From contig NZ_JANQOI010000088.1 in assembly GCF_028289705.1 (NCBI RefSeq), forward strand, positions 1 through 48,354: a stretch of 48,354 nucleotides of DNA, read 5' to 3'. Position 1 is the stretch's first letter; the number at the start of each line of letters is the position of its first letter. Positions 8,222 through 16,786 of this stretch are shown in pieces. Under the pieces are notes generated by a model that had not been told where the DNA came from, did not search any database, and saw only the letters and a list, made by a program, of their open reading frames with translations. The position numbers were made by a program, and so were the translations under genes. The DNA is from Pelagibius sp. (GTDB taxonomy: Bacteria > Pseudomonadota > Alphaproteobacteria > Kiloniellales > Kiloniellaceae).

Positions 8222-8809
8222 ATGGCCGAACCGGCAAGGGCCTGGCAACGCATGCTTTCGGGTCGGCGGCTGGATCTTCTCGACCCCTCGCCGCTGGACA
8301 TCGAGATCGACGACATCGCCCAGGGGCTGTCCCGGGTGGCCCGCTGGAACGGACAGACCAGCGGCAGCTCCGCCTTCTCGGTTGCCCAGCACTCGCTGCT
8401 GGTCGAGACCCTTGTCGGCGAGCTGCGCCCTGGCGCATCGCCCGCCGAACGGCTCGGCGCGCTGCTGCACGATGCCCCGGAGTACGTCATCGGCGACCTG
8501 ATCACGCCCTTCAAGGCGGCGGTCGGCTTGGACTACAAGGCCCTGGAGTTGCGCCTGATGACGGCCATTCGCCTGCGCTTCGGTCTCACCGGCGCGGTGC
8601 CGGAAGCACTCGCCAAACTGATCAAGAAGGCTGACCGCAGCGCAGCCTTCCTGGAAGCGACCCAGCTCGCCGGGTTCTCGATCACCGAGGGCCGGCGCCT
8701 CTTCGGCCGGCATAAGCGCTTCGAATCCATGACCTTGACGCCCTGGCCGGCCCCAAAGGCCAAGCGCCTTTTCCTGGCGCGTTACCAAAATCTGTCAAAG
8801 CGCGTCTAA
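8222..8809 (+). CDS. HD-domain phosphohydrolase (YfbR-like)
   Basis: 195 residues. The metal-binding HD signature is complete: H57 in VAQHS, H83-D84 in LLHDAPE, and D137 in KKADRS. The AQHS...HDAPE...GD pattern is that of the YfbR-like group, whose known member is a 5'-deoxynucleotidase; related proteins are often annotated only as HD phosphohydrolases. A GAGGAAAGG ribosome site precedes the ATG. It stands alone, 145 bp before the PAS-type gene. Nucleotide turnover is likely but the substrate is unproven. Confidence 0.82.
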   Translation: MAEPARAWQRMLSGRRLDLLDPSPLDIEIDDIAQGLSRVARWNGQTSGSSAFSVAQHSLLVETLVGELRPGASPAERLGALLHDAPEYVIGDLITPFKAAVGLDYKALELRLMTAIRLRFGLTGAVPEALAKLIKKADRSAAFLEATQLAGFSITEGRRLFGRHKRFESMTLTPWPAPKAKRLFLARYQNLSKRV

Positions 8810-8954
8810 TCAAAACCGCAGATTTCTGGTCATCCCGCGAGAGTTGATTATAATTCCTCCCGCAACAGTCGCAGATTCGCGGCGATGCCACAAAAAGACA
8901 GAAGGCGGCGGGCTGATCGATAGCCCCCGGTCGAACCCTTGGGGACCGGGTTAC

Positions 8955-9476
8955 ATGGCGTTCACGGAGCAGCTTGACGAGCCGTTGCTCGTCGAGCTTC
9001 ATCGCTACTGGATCGGCTGCGCCAATGGCCGAAGGGCACCGGCGCGCTCCGACATCGATCCCATCGACATTCCTCGGCTGCTGCCCTACGTGACACTGAT
9101 CGAGGTTCTCGACCGGGCGGGACGGTTCCGCTGCCGTCTGGCGGGAACCAAGGTGGAGGCGATGTACGGCTGCGCCCTGACCAACTGTTTCGTCGACGAG
9201 GCCATCGATGGCCACTATCGCGACCATCTGCTTGGCCTCTTCAGGACGCTGGTGGACGGCTTCGCGCCGATCTATTCGGAAAACTGGTTTCAGCCGGACA
9301 AAGCCCAAAGGATCCACATCAAGAGCCTCATGCTGCCACTTTCCGACGACCAGCAAGACATCAACATGGTGCTCTCCGCCACGGTGAGCACACCGGACTG
9401 TGCGAACGACAAGTCCGCGCCCCTGCGCATCCAAGACCACTTCGAGCCCAAGAATGTCACAACCCGGAAACTCTAA
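8955..9476 (+). CDS. PAS_5-type (PF07310) sensory-domain protein
   Basis: 173 residues from the chosen ATG at 8955; an upstream in-frame ATG at 8844 would add a poorly coding N-terminus. The pattern is that of PAS_5 proteins: a helix LVELHRYW, then R-x-P-A-R-S-D-I-D-P, then P-x-V-x-L-I-E-V and RFRCRLAG, followed by a C-terminal regulatory-looking sheet. These are common alphaproteobacterial proteins of unknown ligand that carry no output domain. A second family member is at 38589-39134. This copy immediately precedes hpnB (100 bp gap, same strand) and could be co-transcribed with the hopanoid genes. Confidence 0.75.
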   Translation: MAFTEQLDEPLLVELHRYWIGCANGRRAPARSDIDPIDIPRLLPYVTLIEVLDRAGRFRCRLAGTKVEAMYGCALTNCFVDEAIDGHYRDHLLGLFRTLVDGFAPIYSENWFQPDKAQRIHIKSLMLPLSDDQQDINMVLSATVSTPDCANDKSAPLRIQDHFEPKNVTTRKL

Positions 9477-9524
9477 GGCGGGCGAGTGAAGGAGCAACGA
9501 ACGGCCAGCGGCCTCAGCGCGGCC

Positions 9525-9552
9525 TTGCCGTCTCTCATGTGATGCCTAGACT
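9525..9552 (+). promoter_or_regulatory. Possible sigma-70-like promoter for hpnB
   Basis: TTGCCG (9525-9530) and TAGACT (9547-9552) are separated by 16 bp, placing transcription start about 15-20 bp before the hpnB GTG. It is a reasonable but unproven housekeeping promoter for the hpnBCDE block. Confidence 0.3.
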
Positions 9553-9576
9553 GAGTCCTGCGCCGCCTGAACCGGA

Positions 9577-10794
9577 GTGCCACTGCCTTTGATCGTCCTG
9601 CTGTCAAGCCTTGCCGGTTTGTCTCTCCTGATCTGGATCTATCTGCTGGTCTTCCGGGGCGGGTTCTGGCGCTGCGCGCAACGCCCCGACGGCGCCATCC
9701 GGGAACCGGCGGTCTGGCCGGCGGTCGCTGTCATCGTCCCGGCGCGAAACGAGGCGGCGGTGATTGGCGAGAGCCTGCCCACCCTGCTGGCGCAGGATTA
9801 CCCCGGCCCCTTCTCGGTGATCCTGGTCGACGACCACAGCAGCGACGGCACCGCAGAGGCGGCCCTGCGCGCGGCTGACGGAGAGAACGAGCGGTTGTCG
9901 CTACTGCAGGCCCCCGACCTGCCGGCCGGCTGGACCGGCAAGCTCTGGGCCCTGGAGCAGGGTCTGCGGGCCGCTCCGGAGGACTGCCGCTATCTCTGGT
10001 TCAGCGACGCCGACATCGCCCAAGGGCCCGGCGGCTTGCGCTGGCTGGTGTCCAAGGCCGAAACCGAGGCACGAGATCTGGTTTCGCTGATGGTGGCGCT
10101 GCGCTGCGAGGCCTTCTGGGAGCGGCTACTGATTCCGCCATTCATCTACTTCTTCCAGAAGCTCTATCCCTTCGCCTGGGTCAACGACCCGAAGAGGCGC
10201 GATGCAGCGGCGGCCGGCGGCTGCATCCTGGTCAGGCGCGATGCGCTGCAGGCAGTCGGCGGCCTGAATGCGATCCGCGGCGCGCTGATCGACGACTGCA
10301 GCCTGGCCGCCAGTATCAAGGCCGGCCGCCGCCCCGCCAGTGGCGGCATCTGGCTGGGCCTCGCCACCGAAGCCCGCTCGATCCGGCCCTACCAGGGGCT
10401 TTCGGCCATCTGGACCATGGTGGCGCGTACCGCCTACACGCAGTTGCGCTACAATCCCCTGCTGCTGGCCGGTACGCTCCTGGGCATGGCTCTCACCTAT
10501 CTGGCACCGCCGCTGCTTCTGCTCAGCGCACCCTGGCATCACAGCGCCCCGACGACGCTGATGGCGGGGCTCGCCTGGCTGCTGATGGCCCTCTCCCTGC
10601 TGCCGACACTGCGGCTCTACCGGCAACCGCCCTGGCTGGCTCCCCTCCTGCCGCTGGCCGCGGCCTTCTACAGTGCCATGACCTGCGATTCGGCCTGGCG
10701 CCACTGGCGGGGTGTCGGCGGCCACTGGAAGGGCCGGACCCACGCGGCGACGGCCCCGCAAGACCAGTCCCCCGTAACATCGAGCGGCCGATGA
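9577..10794 (+). CDS. hpnB: Hopene-associated glycosyltransferase HpnB
   Basis: 405 residues starting at GTG 9577 with only a weak ribosome site. An N-terminal membrane helix (about 5-26) is followed by a GT-A family 2 domain: VAVIVPARNEAAVI (51-64), VDDHSSDGT (84-92) and FSDAD (142-146, the DxD motif). There are about three hydrophobic segments at the C-terminus (about 290-385). This matches HpnB, a glycosyltransferase found in hopanoid loci whose acceptor has not been settled. It overlaps hpnC by 4 nt, indicating translational coupling and shared regulation with squalene synthesis. Confidence 0.9.
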   Translation: MPLPLIVLLSSLAGLSLLIWIYLLVFRGGFWRCAQRPDGAIREPAVWPAVAVIVPARNEAAVIGESLPTLLAQDYPGPFSVILVDDHSSDGTAEAALRAADGENERLSLLQAPDLPAGWTGKLWALEQGLRAAPEDCRYLWFSDADIAQGPGGLRWLVSKAETEARDLVSLMVALRCEAFWERLLIPPFIYFFQKLYPFAWVNDPKRRDAAAAGGCILVRRDALQAVGGLNAIRGALIDDCSLAASIKAGRRPASGGIWLGLATEARSIRPYQGLSAIWTMVARTAYTQLRYNPLLLAGTLLGMALTYLAPPLLLLSAPWHHSAPTTLMAGLAWLLMALSLLPTLRLYRQPPWLAPLLPLAAAFYSAMTCDSAWRHWRGVGGHWKGRTHAATAPQDQSPVTSSGR

Positions 10795-11675
10795 CCAGGC
10801 CGGCGGTGGAGACCCCGTCGGGCAAGGGCGCGGCGGATGAAAACTTCCCGGTCGGGTCCTGGCTGTTGCCGGCGGCCCTGCGCCCGCACGTCGCGACCTA
10901 CTACGCCTTTGCCCGCGCCATCGACGACATCGCGGACAACCCGGAGCTTTCCGCCGAAGACAAGATCGCGCGCCTCTCCCTCTTCGACACCGCCCTGCTG
11001 GACGCTTCCGAAGACCGGCCCGGCCTCGAAAAGGCGGCGCGCCTTCGCGACAGTCTCGCGGCGACGGCGGTCCCTTCGGCCCGGGGCAGCGATCTGGTCG
11101 CCGCCTTCAAGCAGGATGCGGTGAAGCTGCGCTACGCGGATTGGGGTGAGCTGCTGGGCTACTGCCGCCTGTCGGCAAATCCGGTCGGGCGCTACCTCTT
11201 GGATCTGCACGGCGAAAGCCCGGAGGGTTACGCCAGCTCCGACGCACTCTGCACCGCCTTGCAGGTTCTCAACCACCTGCAGGACTGCCAGGACGACTAT
11301 CGCGCCCTGGACCGCGTCTACCTGCCGGAAGATTGGCTGCGGGCCGAAAGCCTGGACGTGACCGTGCTCGAACTCGCCGCTTCACCGCCCGGGCTACGCC
11401 GCGTCCTGGACCGCTGCTTGGACCGGGTGGATGTGCTGTTGGACGAGGCCGAACAGCTCCCGGCACTCCTGCGGTCGGCCCGCCTGGCGATGGAATCGGC
11501 GGTCATCGTCCGCCTCGCCAGGCGTCTTGCGGTGCGGCTGCGGCGCGGCGACCCGCTGGCCGGACGGGTCGCGCTCAGCCGCGCGGACTTCGTTCTCTGC
11601 GGTCTCAAGGGGGTTCTCGGCGTGCAATTGCAAAGAGCCCTGGGCCGGCCACAATCGGCACGACAGGGCGGATGA
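10791..11675 (+). CDS. hpnC: Squalene synthase HpnC (hydroxysqualene-forming)
   Basis: 294 residues, all-helical trans-isoprenyl diphosphate synthase fold. The first aspartate motif is D45-D46-I-A-D49 in ARAIDDIAD. The second is D165-C-Q-D168-D169 in LNHLQDCQDDYR. In the three-enzyme bacterial route HpnC converts presqualene diphosphate to hydroxysqualene. The start ATG overlaps the end of hpnB by 4 nt, and its own TGA overlaps the hpnD start (ATGA at 11672-11675). Confidence 0.93.
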   Translation: MTRPAVETPSGKGAADENFPVGSWLLPAALRPHVATYYAFARAIDDIADNPELSAEDKIARLSLFDTALLDASEDRPGLEKAARLRDSLAATAVPSARGSDLVAAFKQDAVKLRYADWGELLGYCRLSANPVGRYLLDLHGESPEGYASSDALCTALQVLNHLQDCQDDYRALDRVYLPEDWLRAESLDVTVLELAASPPGLRRVLDRCLDRVDVLLDEAEQLPALLRSARLAMESAVIVRLARRLAVRLRRGDPLAGRVALSRADFVLCGLKGVLGVQLQRALGRPQSARQGG

Positions 11676-12541
11676 TAACGGCGATGCAAAGTTCTTCCGA
11701 CGGCTTGCTTGCCGCCGCCGAAGCCCATGTGCGCCAGGTCGCCACCGATTCCGGCTCCTCCTTCCTCTGGGGCATGCGCCTCTTGCCCCGCCCCCGGCGG
11801 GAGGCCATGTACGCCATCTACGCCTTCTGCCGGGAGGTCGACGACATCGCCGACGAAGGCGGCAGGCCGGTGGAGAAACTTGCGCGGCTCGCCGACTGGC
11901 GCGAAGAGATCGAGCGGCTCTATGCCGGGCAGCCTGGGCAGCCGACAACCAGGGCCCTGCTGCGGCCGGTCGAAGACTACGGCTTGCCGAAAGCGGAGTT
12001 TCACGCCGTCATCGACGGCATGGAAATGGATGCGCAGGAGAACATCTGCGCGCCGGAAATGGAGACCTTCCGCCTCTATTGCCGGCGGGTCGCGGGCGCG
12101 GTCGGCGTGCTCTCGGTCCACGCCTTCGGCGCCACCGAGCCGGAGGCAAAGGCCCTGGCCCTGGCCGAGGGCGATGCCCTGCAGTTCACCAATATCCTGC
12201 GCGACGTGCGGGAGGACGCCGGACGCGGTCGCCTCTATCTGCCGCGCGAGCTGCTCGAACACAACGGCATCGCAAGCCGCGATCCCGCAGCCGTGTTGGA
12301 GGATGCCCGGTTGCCGGCGGCCTGCCGCGCGCTGGCCGTCATGGCCGAGGAGCGTTTCGCGGAGGCCGAACGGCTGATGTCTCTCTGCGGGCGCGGCCCG
12401 ATGCGCCCGGCGCGCATCATGCTGGCGGTCTATCGCCGTTTGCTGACCCGCCTGCAGCATCAGGACTGGTGCGACATGTCGGTGCGGGTCAGTCTGCCCA
12501 AGGCGGAGAAACTCTGGATCGCCTTGCGGAACGGATTCTGA
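11672..12541 (+). CDS. hpnD: Presqualene diphosphate synthase HpnD
   Basis: 289 residues (MITAMQSSSD start, coupled to hpnC through an ATGA overlap). The prenyl-diphosphate motifs are D57-D58-I-A-D61 in REVDDIAD and D178-V-R-E-D182 in NILRDVRED. HpnD condenses two farnesyl diphosphates to presqualene diphosphate. It is a paralogue of the preceding HpnC. An in-frame extension back to 11333 overlaps hpnC and is rejected because it lacks a family-like N-terminus. Confidence 0.94.
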   Translation: MITAMQSSSDGLLAAAEAHVRQVATDSGSSFLWGMRLLPRPRREAMYAIYAFCREVDDIADEGGRPVEKLARLADWREEIERLYAGQPGQPTTRALLRPVEDYGLPKAEFHAVIDGMEMDAQENICAPEMETFRLYCRRVAGAVGVLSVHAFGATEPEAKALALAEGDALQFTNILRDVREDAGRGRLYLPRELLEHNGIASRDPAAVLEDARLPAACRALAVMAEERFAEAERLMSLCGRGPMRPARIMLAVYRRLLTRLQHQDWCDMSVRVSLPKAEKLWIALRNGF

Positions 12542-12545
12542 TCGC

Positions 12546-13829
12546 ATGGCGTCGGACAGGGGCTCCCGCCGCGCGCATGTTGTCGGCGCCGGCATCGCCG
12601 GCCTTGCGGCCGCGGTGGACTTCGTCCGGCGCGGCTGGCCGGTCACGCTCTATGAGGCAGCGGCCCAGGCCGGCGGCCGCTGCCGGTCCTACCACGACGC
12701 CAAGCTCGACCGCTGGATCGACAACGGCAACCACATGCTGCTGGCGGCCAACACGGCGGCGCTCTCCTACCTGGATCAGATCGGCGCCGGCGACCGCGTC
12801 ACCCGCCCGCAGCGCACCGCTTTTCCCTTCCTCGACCTGAAGACCGGGGAGGCCTGGCAGGTCGAGCCCAGCCGGGGGGCCCTGCCCTGGTGGATCTTCG
12901 ATTCCCGGCGGCGCATTCCCGGCACCGCGGCCGGCGACTATCTGGCCGCGCTGCGCCTGGCCCGCGCGCCGCGGGACGCCACCGTCGCCGACTGCCTGCG
13001 GACTCACGGCCCCCTCTGGGAGCGCTTCTGGGTGCCGCTCACCGTCGCCGCCCTCAACACCCATCCCCGGGAGGCCTCCGCCAGATTGTTGTGGCTGGTG
13101 GTGCGGGAGTCCTTCGCCAAGGGGGCCGCGGCCTGCCGGCCCTATGTGGCCCGGCACAGCCTCAGCGATACCTTCGTCGACCCTGCTCTGGCGATGCTTG
13201 CAGACCGCGGCGGCGAAGTACACTTCGGGCAGAGATTGAGGGCCCTGGAGTTCGCGGACGCCGGGGTCGCGGCGCTCACTTTCGGCGAGCGGCGGATTGC
13301 GCTCGACGCGGCGGACGCGGTGGTGCTGGCACTACCGCCCGGCAATGCCACCGAACTGGTGCCCGGCCTCACCGTGCCGGAAGACAGCCGGCCCATTGTC
13401 AACGCCCACATCCGCCTGCCCGAGGGGGCCGTGCCCAAACGGCGGCTGCCGCCCGAGCTGCCCATCCTGGGCCTGGTGGGCGGGGCTGCCGACTGGCTGT
13501 TCCTGCGCGATGACGTGGCCAGCCTCACGGTCAGCGCCGCCGAAACGCTGGCCGACGATCCGGCGGAGGAGATTGCCAAACGGATGTGGCGCGACACCGC
13601 CAGGGCCCTCGGCCTCGATCCGGCCGCAGCGCCCATAACCCGCATCATCAAGGAACGCCGCGCCACTTTGGCGCAGACCCCGGACGCCCTGCGCCGCCGG
13701 CCCCCGCAGCAGACCCGCTGGCCCAACCTGGCGTTGGCCGGCGACTGGACCGACACCGGATACCCGGCCACCATCGAATCTGCCGTCCGCTCCGGCCTTG
13801 CGGCCGTCAAAACACTTGCAAAGTCCTGA
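12546..13829 (+). CDS. hpnE: Hydroxysqualene dehydroxylase HpnE
   Basis: 427 residues. A flavin amine-oxidase-type enzyme that reductively removes the hydroxyl of hydroxysqualene to yield squalene. The N-terminal FAD-binding motif is G14-A-G16-I-A-G19, with the ribose-binding E37 in LYEAAAQAGGRCRS. The C-terminal second FAD region is LALAGDWTDTGYPATIESA. It starts 4 bp after hpnD. The following 183 bp to shc have no gene and may hold a promoter, so shc-hpnG may also be transcribed separately. Confidence 0.93.
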   Translation: MASDRGSRRAHVVGAGIAGLAAAVDFVRRGWPVTLYEAAAQAGGRCRSYHDAKLDRWIDNGNHMLLAANTAALSYLDQIGAGDRVTRPQRTAFPFLDLKTGEAWQVEPSRGALPWWIFDSRRRIPGTAAGDYLAALRLARAPRDATVADCLRTHGPLWERFWVPLTVAALNTHPREASARLLWLVVRESFAKGAAACRPYVARHSLSDTFVDPALAMLADRGGEVHFGQRLRALEFADAGVAALTFGERRIALDAADAVVLALPPGNATELVPGLTVPEDSRPIVNAHIRLPEGAVPKRRLPPELPILGLVGGAADWLFLRDDVASLTVSAAETLADDPAEEIAKRMWRDTARALGLDPAAAPITRIIKERRATLAQTPDALRRRPPQQTRWPNLALAGDWTDTGYPATIESAVRSGLAAVKTLAKS

Positions 13830-14012
13830 TTTTGCCCCAAATTCCGAGGTGCCGGGGCTTGTCACCGCAGGCCTGCTTGGTCACAATTCGGCTATATCAC
13901 TACCCGAGTCGCACGCTATCCATTTCGCCCGCCCACACCATTCATGCCGCGCAGCGGGACAGATCATTCGAAACCCCTCACCGAGATTTCCTGACAACCA
14001 TCCCTTGAGACC

Positions 14013-16052
14013 ATGTCCCCTGACAGCGCGATGACCAGCAACCCCCTTGCGCGGACCGATCTGGCCCCGGATGCCGCCCCTCCGGACGCCCGCCCCCCGG
14101 CGCCACTGCCGGACCTGGGTGAAGTGGAGGATCTGGTCGCGTCGATGGGCACCGCCCTGAAGGCGGCGCAGCGCGATGACGGGCATTGGGTCTTCGAACT
14201 CGAGGCCGATGCCACCATCCCGGCAGAGTACATCCTGCTGCAGCACTTCCTGGGCCGCATCGAACGGGCCGACTACCGCAGCGTCGAACCGCGGATCGCC
14301 AACCACCTGCGCAGCCTGCAGGGCGAGGACGGCGGCTGGCCGCTGTTCCACGGCGGCGAACTGGATCTCAGCGCCAGCGTCAAGGCCTACTACGCCCTGA
14401 AGCTGGCCGGCGACGCTCCCGAGGCCCCGCACATGGCGCGGGCGCGCGCGGCCATCCTCGCCGCCGGCGGCGCCGCTCAGAGCAACGTCTTCACCCGCAT
14501 CGCCCTGGCGCTCTTCGGCCAGGTGCCCTGGCGGGCCGTGCCGGAGATGCCGGTGGAGATCATGCTGCTGCCGCGCTGGTTCCCCTTCCACCTCTCCAAG
14601 GTCTCCTATTGGTCGCGCACGGTGATCGCCCCGCTGCTGATCATCATGGATCTGAAGCCGCAGGCGGCCAATCCGCTGGGCATCGACATCCGCGAGCTGT
14701 TCCAGGAGGACCCCGAGCGCACGCAGTATCAGATGAACGCCACCGGCAGCCCTCTGGGCGCGGTCTTCGCCGGCCTCGACCGGATGCTGCGGCTCAGCGG
14801 TCCCTTGCGGCCACGCGCCCAGCGGCAAAAGGCAATCAAGGCCGCCATCGAGTTCGTCAAGGAGCGGCTGAACGGCGAAGACGGGCTGGGCGGCATCTTC
14901 CCGGCCATGGCCAATGCCGCCATGGCCTTCCATGCCCTGGGCTACGACTGGGACGAAGTGAACTACCGCATGACGCGCGAAGCGATCGACCGCCTGCTGA
15001 TCGACCGCGACGCCGAACAGACCACCTGTCAGCCCTGCCTGTCGCCGATCTGGGACACCTGCCTGGCGGCCCATGCCGTCCTGGAGGCGGGCGATTCCGG
15101 CGCCAGCGACGATCCCAGCGCCGGTGACACGGTGACCAAGGCCTTCGACTGGCTGCTGCAGCGGGAGATTACGGAGGTCCGTGGCGACTGGGCCTGGCGG
15201 CGACCCAAGGCCCCCCCGGGCGGCTGGCCCTTCCAGTACCAGAACGCTCACTATCCCGACGTGGACGACACGGCGGTGGTTGTCATGGCCATGGACCGCG
15301 CCCGGTCGGAGTCCTGCGGCGAAGCCATGGAGCGGGCCACCCAGTGGATCATCGCCATGCAGAGCAAGAACGGCGGCTGGGGCTCCTTCGACGCGGACAA
15401 CGCCTTCGACTACCTGAACCACATCCCCTTCGCCGACCATGGCGCGCTGCTCGACCCGCCGACCGCCGACGTCTCGGCGCGCTGCCTGTCGATGCTCGCC
15501 CAGCTCGGCTATGGGCGCGACCACACGGTGGTGCGGCGGGGGCTCGACTACCTGCGTCGGGAGCAGGAAGCGGACGGCTCCTGGTACGGCCGCTGGGGCG
15601 TGAACTATGTCTACGGCACCTGGTCGGTGCTCTCGGCCTTCAATGCCTGCGGCGAGGACCTGACAGCCCCCCACATCCGCAAGGCGGTGGCCTGGCTGGA
15701 GAGCCGCCAGCGTGAAGACGGCGGCTGGGGCGAGGACTGCGCCAGCTACTGGGCCCATCGGCGCTACGACGCGGCCAAGGGTTCGACCGCTTCGCAGACC
15801 GCCTGGGCGCTGCTTGCGCTGATGGCCGCGGGCGCGGTGGAGAGCGATGCGGTGCGCCGCGGCGTCGCCTGGCTGATGGCCCAGCCGCGCGAGGGCGCGC
15901 GCTGGGAAGAGGATTTCTGGACCGGCACCGGCTTTCCGCGCGTCTTCTACCTGAAATACCACGGCTACAGCGCCTACTTCCCGCTGCTCGCCCTGGCGCG
16001 CTACCGCAACCTCATGCGCAGCAACGAACGGCGCGTGTCTTTCGGGATGTGA
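14013..16052 (+). CDS. shc: Squalene-hopene cyclase
   Basis: 679 residues; cyclises squalene to hopene and hopanol as a monotopic membrane enzyme. The catalytic acid motif DxDD is D416-V-D418-D419 in YPDVDDTAV. Several QW repeats are visible (QGEDGGW, QSKNGGWGSFD, QEADGSWYGRWG, QREDGGWGED). Length and motif positions are normal for a type-II triterpene cyclase. The N-terminal 35 residues, rich in Ala and Pro, are variable in the family, and a second ATG at 14031 is possible. Its stop overlaps the hpnG GTG start by 4 nt. Confidence 0.97.
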   Translation: MSPDSAMTSNPLARTDLAPDAAPPDARPPAPLPDLGEVEDLVASMGTALKAAQRDDGHWVFELEADATIPAEYILLQHFLGRIERADYRSVEPRIANHLRSLQGEDGGWPLFHGGELDLSASVKAYYALKLAGDAPEAPHMARARAAILAAGGAAQSNVFTRIALALFGQVPWRAVPEMPVEIMLLPRWFPFHLSKVSYWSRTVIAPLLIIMDLKPQAANPLGIDIRELFQEDPERTQYQMNATGSPLGAVFAGLDRMLRLSGPLRPRAQRQKAIKAAIEFVKERLNGEDGLGGIFPAMANAAMAFHALGYDWDEVNYRMTREAIDRLLIDRDAEQTTCQPCLSPIWDTCLAAHAVLEAGDSGASDDPSAGDTVTKAFDWLLQREITEVRGDWAWRRPKAPPGGWPFQYQNAHYPDVDDTAVVVMAMDRARSESCGEAMERATQWIIAMQSKNGGWGSFDADNAFDYLNHIPFADHGALLDPPTADVSARCLSMLAQLGYGRDHTVVRRGLDYLRREQEADGSWYGRWGVNYVYGTWSVLSAFNACGEDLTAPHIRKAVAWLESRQREDGGWGEDCASYWAHRRYDAAKGSTASQTAWALLALMAAGAVESDAVRRGVAWLMAQPREGARWEEDFWTGTGFPRVFYLKYHGYSAYFPLLALARYRNLMRSNERRVSFGM

Positions 16053-16786
16053 GCCCGGCGGCATCAGCCCCTGAGCAAAACGCACCCCGCCGACCGCGCG
16101 TCGGGGTGGTCACCGGGATCGCGGCGGAAGCAGCCCTCGTCGAACGGCTTGCCAAATCCTCCGGCATCGCGGTGCGTGTCGTCTGCAGCGGCGCGCGTGC
16201 CAGTGAGGCACAGCGCTTGGCACAGGGCCTCCTGGCCGAAGGCGTCGAGGCCCTCCTCAGCTTCGGCATTGCCGGCGGACTGTCCCCCGACCTGAACTGC
16301 GGCGACCTTGTCGTCGCCGGCAGCGTCCGCCTCGAAGACGGCACCCGGCATGACTGTCACCCTCCCTGGCGGGACGTCCTCAACGAACGGATCGATGGGG
16401 CCGGCCTGCCGTTCCGGCAAGGCAGTATCCTCGGGCACCACCGGGCCCTTCGGCAGCCCGACGAAAAGGCCGCCGCCTTCGCCGCCTCAGGCTGTCTGGC
16501 CGTCGACATGGAAAGCCAGGGGGTGGCGGCTGTCGCCGCGGCCCACGGCCGCCCCTTCCTCGCCCTGCGCGCCATCTCCGACACGCAAGCGGACAGTTTG
16601 CCGCCGCTGATCGAAACGGCGGTGCGCCCGGACGGCGAGCCGGCCGTGGCCCGGGTCCTGGCCGCTCTGGCGAAGCGCCCCCAGGACCTGCCGGCGCTGT
16701 TTCGCATGCGCCGGCAGAGCCGGCTGGCGCTCAGCCGGCTGGAGAGTCTTGAAGCTGAAAGCGCAGTGCTATTCGGCGGCTTGTGA
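16049..16786 (+). CDS. hpnG: Hopanoid-associated nucleoside phosphorylase HpnG
   Basis: 245 residues from a GTG start inside the shc stop region (GTGA overlap). The fold is that of purine nucleoside phosphorylases/MTA nucleosidases: RVGVVTGIAAE, SFGIAGGL, GDLVVAG, and AVDMESQGVA with the conserved glutamate. In hopanoid synthesis HpnG removes adenine from adenosylhopane to give ribosylhopane (or its phosphate). The last 18 bp overlap the end of the convergent hpnH. Confidence 0.93.
   Translation: MSPAASAPEQNAPRRPRVGVVTGIAAEAALVERLAKSSGIAVRVVCSGARASEAQRLAQGLLAEGVEALLSFGIAGGLSPDLNCGDLVVAGSVRLEDGTRHDCHPPWRDVLNERIDGAGLPFRQGSILGHHRALRQPDEKAAAFAASGCLAVDMESQGVAAVAAAHGRPFLALRAISDTQADSLPPLIETAVRPDGEPAVARVLAALAKRPQDLPALFRMRRQSRLALSRLESLEAESAVLFGGL

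Noticed and set aside
8844-8954. The longer start (8844) of the first PAS_5 gene
   Set aside because: The added 37 residues are AT-biased at the start, lack a ribosome site and do not resemble the second copy.
11333-11671. An N-terminally extended hpnD
   Set aside because: The extension overlaps hpnC out of frame and is Arg/Pro/Gly-rich; the ATGA junction at 11672 gives the normal family start.
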